The notes beneath the pieces are model-generated. The model had not been told where the DNA came from and made no database searches. It saw only the letters and a program-made list of their open reading frames with translations. A program made the translations under genes and the position numbers. This document shows positions 57,125 through 64,000 of a DNA stretch of 64,000 nucleotides, piece by piece. Location of the stretch: NCBI RefSeq assembly GCF_027579695.1, contig NC_083596.1, positions 14,685,798-14,749,797 of the forward strand. The letters are read 5' to 3'. This stretch comes from Neoarius graeffei (taxonomy: Eukaryota; Chordata; Actinopteri; Siluriformes; Ariidae). Numbering within the stretch: position 1 is the first letter of the stretch; each line of letters starts with the position of its first letter.

Positions 57125-60100
57125 TCAATTCTGCGTTGGTTCTTCTAAGAGTCAAGAAAAAGGTTTAAGAATGATGGAAATATGAAAAAACACACACCAT
57201 GAACTGAAATAAAAACAAAAAAGGAAACAGAATTTACACATTAATACAGAACAGCAACAACAAAAAAGTCAGTTATGGACATTTACTTTCCTTGTTATGG
57301 CTGCTCTGGACTGTGTAGAGTGAACATCCTGGAGGAACAGACAATATGTACAACTATTTTATTTATTATTTATTATTATTCTAGAAAGCTTTGAATTTTA
57401 TTGGTCAGTTTGATTCATGCTACAGCAGAACTGACTGCAGAAAGAAAAGGTCCACCTTGAATATTATATCTTGATTATAAAGATAAATATGTTTTTTTTT
57501 GAAGGACTTTTCTTTTTTTCTTTTTTTCTTTTTTTCTCCGTGTGTGAAAACAAACTAACACAATGTACTCACACTTCGGTGTAACGGTTTTCACAACTGC
57601 TGTCTGGCTGTGGCTGCTGCTTTCCTGCAACATCCAAAACAAGCTTTATTCTGTTTAACTCAGACTGTAGTCACACATTTTATATATAGAGTATACACCG
57701 TGTCTTTGGTGGCATAGTGGTTAGCGCTGTCGCCTCACAGCAAGAAGGTCCGGGTTCGAGCCCCGTGGCCGGCGAGGGCCTTTCTGTGCGGAGTTTGCAT
57801 GTTCTCCCCGTGTCCGCGTGGGTTTCCTCCGGGTGCTCCGGTTTCCCCCACAGTCCAAAGACATGCAGGTTAGGTTAACTGGTGACTCTAAATTGACCGT
57901 AGGTGTGAATGTGAGTGTGAATGGTTGTCTGTGTCTATGTGTCAGCCCTGTGATGACCTGGCGACTTGTCCAGGGTGTACCCCGCCTTTCGCCCGTAGTC
58001 AGCTGGGATAGGCTCCAGCTTGCCTGCGACCCTGTAGAACAGGATAAAGCAGCTAGAGATAATGAGATGAGATGAGACACCGTGTCTTCCACAATTATTG
58101 GCACCTCTTGTAAAGATCAGTAAAAAGGGTTAGAAAAAACCCACCTTTTGGTGAAGTCGCATCATCTAACACTGAAAAAAAGAGAAAAATCCAACCTTTA
58201 ATTGAAATAAAGTTATTAAGAGAAAAAAAAACCTCATCAAGAAATAATTATTTTCAACAAAAAACACATGTGCCACTATTATTGGCACCCCTTAATACTT
58301 TCTACAACCTCCTTTTGTCAGTAAAACAGCACTGAGTCTCCTGTAACAGTTTATAAGGTCGGAGATACAGAACAGGGCATCTGAGTCCATTCCTCTTTCC
58401 ACAATCTCTCCAGATCATCCAGGGTCCGAGGCCCTCTCTTGCACTCTCTCCTCTTCAGCTCACCTCACAGATTTTCAAAGGGGTTCAGGTCAGGAGACTG
58501 AGTTGGCCATGGAAGAAATTTGATTCTGTGCTCAGCGAAACATTTTTGGATTGATTTGGAGATGTGCTTCAGGTCATTGTCCTACTGGAAGATCCCAGTT
58601 TTAGTTTCCTGGCAAAGGCAGCCAGGTTTTGACTTAAAACTTCATTCACCTTCAGTAAGACAGGGGCATTAACTGGAAGGAATTAACTTATTTTTTTTAT
58701 ACTATTACTATAGAGGCACCCCGCATTTTCTCATGTGTAGGAGCACCTACAGAGTGGAAATGCCTTAAAATACACTATAGAATGATTGCAGGATGCATAA
58801 CTTGCTTTTGCTTTTACTTTTTTAACAATGAAAATCAAAAGTAATTTCTTAACAAGTCTCTGGATTTAGTCCGAAAACTTGTGCTCCTGTTTTACAGTGA
58901 AAACCACAATTCTTTCACGTGCAAAAAAAGAGAAGAGACTCAGACAATTAAGAGAACAGGAAGATGTTCATGTAGAAATAACTCAGACTTACGTTTTGCA
59001 CGTAACAAATAGGTTATGAATACAGCAAGCAGCACAATTCCTCCTGCGAATGCTCCTACTATGCTCCACAATAACAGAGAGGAACGATGGATCATGAGGC
59101 CTAGAATATAGATTATAATATACTGTAGAATATTTAACTCAACACTGGCATTGTAAATATGAAATATATTAATGCCCATTCCTTAAAGATATGCAGGATA
59201 CGATTCTATTTTACTTTGCAGCTCAAGCTCCTGATACAATTACAAATGTCTGTGAAATAAAGAATGACGCATCATACTTTTATCATCCCTGCTGTACAAG
59301 TTTCTGTGTAATTTGTTATTATAGAAACAATAACGTATTACAAAAAGCACATTAATATAAATCTGTGATTGAATTACAGCTGGGACGACTGTCAGAGGCA
59401 TGCTGTTAGAGAAAATGGATCAACAGCTTCTGACTCGAACGGAACACTGTGGTATAAATAGCTGATAATGACTAGTAAGGACCACAAACTTTCCAAAGCC
59501 AACAATAATGTACTGTATATATGTCTAAAAGTGTAATTACTAACCAAGCTGTATCTCCTGATACGCAATTCTGCACCTGGTCCCATTAAACAGCTCACAG
59601 CTGTAGAGACCCACATCATACGGCTGCACTTTCTCAAGGAGGATGGAGAAGTTTCCAGATTCAGAGAGCTCAGGAAACATTCTGATGCGTCCACCTTTGT
59701 TATTCCAGGGATGCAGTTCTCCCTTTAGAAGGATCTCCAGTAGATTGTATGATGTTGTGTTCCTTTGACTCCACACTACTGCTATATCTGCAGTCTTATC
59801 TGATCCGAGGAGAGTTGAATTAAAGCTACACGGCAGCAGGACATCAGACTGGAGCTCAGTAGAAATGTTAATGTGTATTAAATATTCATTTTTGCACAGG
59901 CTTTCTCCTGTAATTAAAGAGTAAAATGTTGTGATTCAGAAAAAGTTGGTTCAAGTTGAACAATGAGTAAAATCGTCTTCAGATTTAAAAAAAAACAACC
60001 AATATTTGAATTTGTTTTGTTGCATTTACGAGAAAGTATAATTAACTACAATGACCGTCATCTATTAACTGTGCAGCTTTACATATTTACTTACCATTTC

Positions 60101-60164
60101 CAAATGCCAAACACCACCAATAAACCATCCACACGCCGAAATATTTCTTCTTAAAATACACCAT
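57125..60164 (-). CDS. IgV-domain transmembrane receptor gene 2, paralogue of gene 1
   Basis: Exons on the minus strand: 60164-60095 signal peptide (MVYFKKKYFGVWMVYWWCLA), 59907-59545 IgV domain (363 bp, the same length as in gene 1), 59100-58993 transmembrane helix (LLLWSIVGAFAGGIVLLAVF), an exon starting at 57624 with an unresolved donor (57598 or about 57573), 57328-57287, and 57144 to the stop at 57125. Phase 1 is kept wherever I can resolve it. The IgV exon has LLPCSF, VVWSQ and DVGLYSCEL and is almost the same as in gene 1 from VWSQ onward, but its first 25 residues differ. The inferred tail is SLYTVQSSHNKEKEPTQN, without the NPIY motifs of gene 1. It probably arose by tandem duplication. 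The family remains open, as for gene 1. Confidence 0.68.
57707..58076 (+). mobile_element. V-SINE in an intron of IgV gene 2
   Basis: Full length with 12-bp duplication ACACCGTGTCTT (57695-57706, 58077-58088). It lies beside the Tc1 remnant, whose end sequence it duplicated. Confidence 0.92.
58089..58675 (-). pseudogene. Tc1-like transposon remnant
   Basis: The left end CCACAATTATTGGCACC is followed, on the minus strand, by the 3' part of a Tc1-type transposase (SPPDLTPFENL-like region near 58480, a final helix near 58330). The 5' half is missing and stops are frequent. Inside an intron of IgV gene 2. Confidence 0.65.
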
Positions 60165-60774
60165 TGTACAATCATGAAGCTGCAGCTCATCTGAACACGA
60201 CGGCACCAGACCACTGATGAGAGTTCTGCACATCATTTCCTGAAAAAGCTTCAAACTCACAAACCACAGAGCCCAAGTACTAGTTAAGACAAATCTGTAG
60301 TGTCAAAAAAAGTGCAAAACATAACGATTAAAGCACTTTAAAGTCAAACAAAACTAAAAAATAATCACCATTTGCCGATCACGGCAAGTGCCCTCCACAC
60401 ATTTAAATTAAAAATAAAACTTTATAACAACAAAAATTTCCATTTTAAAAGTTATGATATTGCTAAAAATACGTATGTTTACATGGACACAACCATTTGC
60501 ACTGAAACTGGATATCTGCCTGTGACCTAACTGACACCCTAGAACACCGTTTCCCTTAGTAACACACAGTCATCAGATAAAGGCTTCTATTTATATATAA
60601 AAATAAAATCCCCAGCTGCTTGCTCTGTGTGTGTGTGTTTTTTCTCACGGTTTAAGTGTGTTAAATACAGAGGAAGCTCTGCACTGTGTTGCAATGCATC
60701 TGACAAATAAAGGCTTCTAATTTTAAAAGTCTAAATCAGACATTTTCTGGAACCATGTGATTTTTACAAACTAC
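60165..60774. other. Upstream region of IgV gene 2, no other gene seen
   Basis: AT-rich; no clear promoter element or repeat recognised except a doubled AAAGGCTTCTA word near 60580 and 60712. Confidence 0.4.
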
Positions 60775-62341
60775 AACCCCAATTCCAAAAAGGTTGGGAT
60801 ACTGTGTAAAACATAAATAAAAACAGAATGCAAAGATTTACAAATCATGGAAGCCCTATATTTAACTGAAAATAGTACAAAGACAACATATCAAATGTTG
60901 AAACTGAGAAATTTTATTGTTTTTTGAAAAATATATGCTCATTTTGAATTTGATGTCAGCAACACGTTTCAGAAAACTTGGGACACAGGCAACAAAAGAC
61001 TGAAAAAGTTGTGTAATTCTTAAAAAAACCTAATTTGGTTAATTGGCAACAGGTCAGTGACATGACTGGATATATATTAAAAAAAAAGCATCCCAGAGAG
61101 GCGGAGTCTCTCAGAAGTAAAGATGGGGATGGGTTCAACGCTTTATGAAAGACTGCGAGGGCAAACAGTGCAACAATTTAAGAATAACGTTCCTCAATGT
61201 AAAATTGCAAAGAATTTGGGGATCACATCATCTATGGTTCATAATATTATTAAAAGATTCAGAGAATCTGGAGAAATCTCTGCATGCAAGAGACAAGGCT
61301 GAAAACTGACACTAGATGCTTGTGATCTTCAGGCCCTCAGGAGACACTGCATTAAAAGCAGACATGTGTCTGTAGTGGAAGTCACTGTATAGGCTCAGGA
61401 ATACTTCAGAAAACCATCGTCTGTGAAAACAGTTCATTACTGCATCAACAAATGCAGGTTAAAACCAGATATAAACAATATCCAGAAACACCGCCACCTT
61501 ATCTGGGCCCGAGCTCTTTTTAGATGGTCTGAGGCAAAGTGGAAAATGCTCCCGAGGTCTGATGAATCAAAAGTAGAAATTCTTTTTAGAAATCATGGAC
61601 ACCACGTCCTCCAGGCTAAATAGGAGAGCGACCATCCGGCTTATCATCACTGCACAGTTCAAAAGCCAGCATCTGTGATGGTATGAGGGTGCATTAGTGC
61701 ACGTGATATGGGTAGCTTGTACATCTGGGAAGGCATCATTAATGCTGAATGATATATACACGTTTCAGAGCAATATGCTGCCATCCAGACACAATCTTTT
61801 TCAGGGAAGGCCTTCTTTCTTTCAGCAAGGCAATGCCAAACCGCTTTCTACACATACTAAAACTGCATGGCTCCGTAGTATAAGAGTCCAGGTGCTAAAC
61901 TGGCCTGCCTGCAGTCCAGACCTGTCTCCTATTTAAAACATTTGGTGCATTATGAAGTGGAAAATATGACAAAGTAGACCCCGAACTGTTGAGCAACTGA
62001 AATTTTATATCAGGCAAGAATGGGATGACATTTCTCTTTCAAAACTACAGCAATAGGTCTCCTCAGTTCCCAAACGTTTACAGAGTGTTGTTAAAAGTAG
62101 AGATGATTCAATACAGTGGTAAACACGCCCCGTCCCAACATTTTTGAATCATGTTGCTGATATCAAATTCAAAATGAGTATATATTTTTAAAAAAACAAT
62201 AACATGTCTCAGTTTCAATGTTTGATGTGTTGTCTTTGTACTATTTTCAATGAAATATAGGGTTTCCATGATTTGCAAATCTTCACATTCAGTTTTTATT
62301 CATGTTTTACATAGTGCCCCAACTTTTTTGGAATTGGGGTT
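60775..62341 (+). mobile_element. Tc1-like transposon no. 7
   Basis: 1,567 bp with ends ACAACCCCAATTCCAAAAAG and TTTTTGGAATTGGGGTTGT. The same family as no. 6 and complete at both ends. Confidence 0.88.
61123..62122 (+). pseudogene. Transposase of Tc1 no. 7, decayed
   Basis: From ATG 61123 (MGMGSTLYERLRGQTVQQFK) to the stop at 62120. Readable blocks are NIIKRFRESGEIS, HLIWARALFRWSEAKWKMLP, RSDESKVEI (first Asp), FQQGNAKP (second Asp replaced by Gly) and CSPDLSPI, where a stop removes the catalytic Glu. Many stops; dead. Confidence 0.82.
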
Positions 62342-63150
62342 GTATGTGAATCAACAGACTTCGCTTTTATGAAGTTTTAATCTCACTCGGCTATATAACG
62401 CATCCGCAGTACTGACACAGATACTAGAAAACAATTCTGTTATTATAGCAACACAATTGTTGCCATCTAAAAAGATCACTTTTGTTAGTGAATAAAAACA
62501 AACAAAGGCATATTACATAAAAACACAGGGAAAAATGACATTTTTTGAATAACAAAAGACAAACAAAACAAAACAACCCCCAAAACACTATGTAGCCAGC
62601 GGTAGAGCAGGAAAATGCTCCCAAAGGCTGGCTATGGGTCTGCTCACTGTTTACTTATGTGTTCACTGCTTTAATGATCGAGCTTATTTTTACGCCCAAA
62701 CACTTGGGCATCTTCAGGGCTGTTTACGACAGTTTAGAAGCGATGTATCCACTAGATCTTCTCAGCCTTGGTAAGTGATGCGACAATCTCAGATTCTGTC
62801 TCGTAATTTTTTACTCAGAGTGCAATACTTGAACCTCGGAGAGAGTAAACCGTCAGCACCCAGGGACACTGGTTTTCTTTTAAAATATGTACGTGTGAGA
62901 ACAAGTGAACATTCAAACATGTCTTGCTTTATGTCCCGGGGCTCCCTCATGCTTGTGTTACCTTCTGGCTCTCCCCTTTTAGTTATGTGGTCATAGCTAG
63001 CTTTGCCGGGGTCCCTGCTTGCACTCAGCGCAAAACGTGTTTTGTTCTTACTCATTAGGTGACATTGGGCAATACCTAACAACCTGTGTTTCCCCCCCTC
63101 CCCTTTTACTCTGTCTGTCCCTCGGAGTTACATGTCGATCCTGAGACCTT
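62342..63150. other. Non-coding stretch
   Basis: No gene or repeat recognised with confidence; ORFs of 60-100 codons look like chance. Confidence 0.4.
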
Positions 63151-63700
63151 CTGCACCTCGGACTCGCCTGATCCATCCTGATGCCCTACTTCTGGCTGGA
63201 GTCTCATCACATCGCTCCTGTAGAGGACGGCCCCATATGGACAGTCGAAAGTCGCACTTGGAAGACGCTCTGGACACTTATAGTAATACATTTATGTCTG
63301 AGGATGATAGTCGACTTGCTAACTTTAGGACTGCGGTTGTCATGAACAGTTTTGCACTCAAGTTTCCATCAAGCAACTTCCACAAAACAGACTTCATGTT
63401 AAAACTATAATGAACTTCCTGTTTTCACAGTTGTACTTTGTGACTCTATAGAACACTGTTATAGAAGCGAGTTATTTATAATCACGCTATCTGTTATCAC
63501 CCAAATGAGGATGGGCTCCCTTTAGAGTCTGGCTCATTTCAAGGTTTCTTCGTGTCCTCTGAGGGAGTTTTCCCTTGCCACCATTGCCACTCATCAGGGA
63601 TAAATTAGGGATAAAATTAGTTCAAAGTCTTTAATTTCCTGTAAAGCTGCTTTGCGACAATGTCTATTGTTAAAAGTGCAATACAAATAAACTTGACTAA
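63151..63700 (+). repeat. Fish LINE/SINE-type 3' tail repeat
   Basis: GGTTTCTTCGTGTCCTCTGA, GAGTTTTCCCTTGCCACCAT and CTGTAAAGCTGCTTTGCGAC followed by AAAAGTGCAATACAAATAAA form a 3'-end sequence known to me from many fish repeats. Family not assigned. Confidence 0.6.
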
Positions 63701-63850
63701 TATACAAAATAGAAAAAGCAGTGGACCAAAGACTGAGCCCTGTGGGATCCCCAAATGTGATAATGATCTTAAAAAAAAAACCACAACGCCCACATGTTTC
63801 CATAACCATCTGTTTAAAACATTGATAACTTTTGATTCTGCATCCTTCAA
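63617..63850 (-). pseudogene. LINE reverse-transcriptase fragment
   Basis: The minus-strand frame contains HLGIPQGSVFGPLLFLFCI, close to the GVPQGSVLGPLLF motif of non-LTR reverse transcriptases. Only this short piece is recognisable. Confidence 0.5.
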
Positions 63851-64000
63851 ACAAGAAAATCAAGTAGAGACAAGAACACTGGATTAAAAAAAAAAAAAAA
63901 AAAACACTCTTGTAAAATGGGGAAGGGGCGGGATTTTCAGGGGCATGTCTGTTAATATCAGACACTACAAACCACCTGTGCAACTGTCAATCATTCCAGA

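Noticed and set aside
57707..57790. tRNA-like sequence with A and B boxes
   Set aside because: It is the head of a V-SINE; it does not fold as a full tRNA with an acceptor stem and CCA-side pairing, and it recurs at each SINE.

Overview
The window looks like intergenic and intronic DNA of a bony fish (teleost). The evidence is at least ten copies of a V-SINE-type tRNA-headed repeat, seven large Tc1-like DD34E transposons plus one remnant, four large Ty3/Gypsy elements and two intron-containing immunoglobulin V-set receptor genes. There are no bacterial-style operons. The species is not decided by the sequence; an otophysan such as a catfish is a guess.

Region 1 (1-6720) is a broken LTR-retroelement gag gene. 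Its reading frame is split first by a CACTA-like element (itself holding a tRNA-SINE), and then, inside its CCHC zinc knuckle, by a hAT-type element. A rearranged Gmr1-like Gypsy element (copy A) sits inside that hAT element. Region 2 (9144-20147) is one Tc1 element inflated to 11 kb by nested insertions: a non-autonomous hAT-like element, a V-SINE inside it, a near-complete Gmr1-like Gypsy element (copy B) inside the V-SINE, a second Tc1 with an uninterrupted transposase, a MITE and another V-SINE. Region 3 (20389-33340) is a run of Tc1 elements separated by (TA)n arrays. One of them holds an apparently young, complete Sushi-type chromovirus with equal-length LTRs and two open frames. Region 4 (34284-41545) is a hAT transposon that split a Crypton-like remnant and was itself hit by Gmr1-like copy C.

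Region 5 (42338-60164) contains the only likely host genes: two tandem paralogous genes on the minus strand. Each encodes a signal peptide, one IgV domain, one transmembrane helix and a short tyrosine-containing tail. Every resolved junction is phase 1. Gene 1 keeps its last exon on the far side of a 4.4-kb transposon cluster that landed in its last intron. The space between the genes holds a RecQ-fragment-carrying element, a Gypsy pol remnant and SINEs. The right end (60775-64000) has one more decayed Tc1 and a LINE-type 3' tail.

The most notable points are these. The Gmr1-like copies place integrase before reverse transcriptase. Copy A ends in inverted LTR pieces yet has a clean 5-bp target duplication. 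The Sushi element shows an 11-nt self-priming match, a TATA box at the right distance and a G GGA AAA frameshift site. The second hAT-like copy appears to have carried flanking Tc1 DNA from the same insertion junction as the first.
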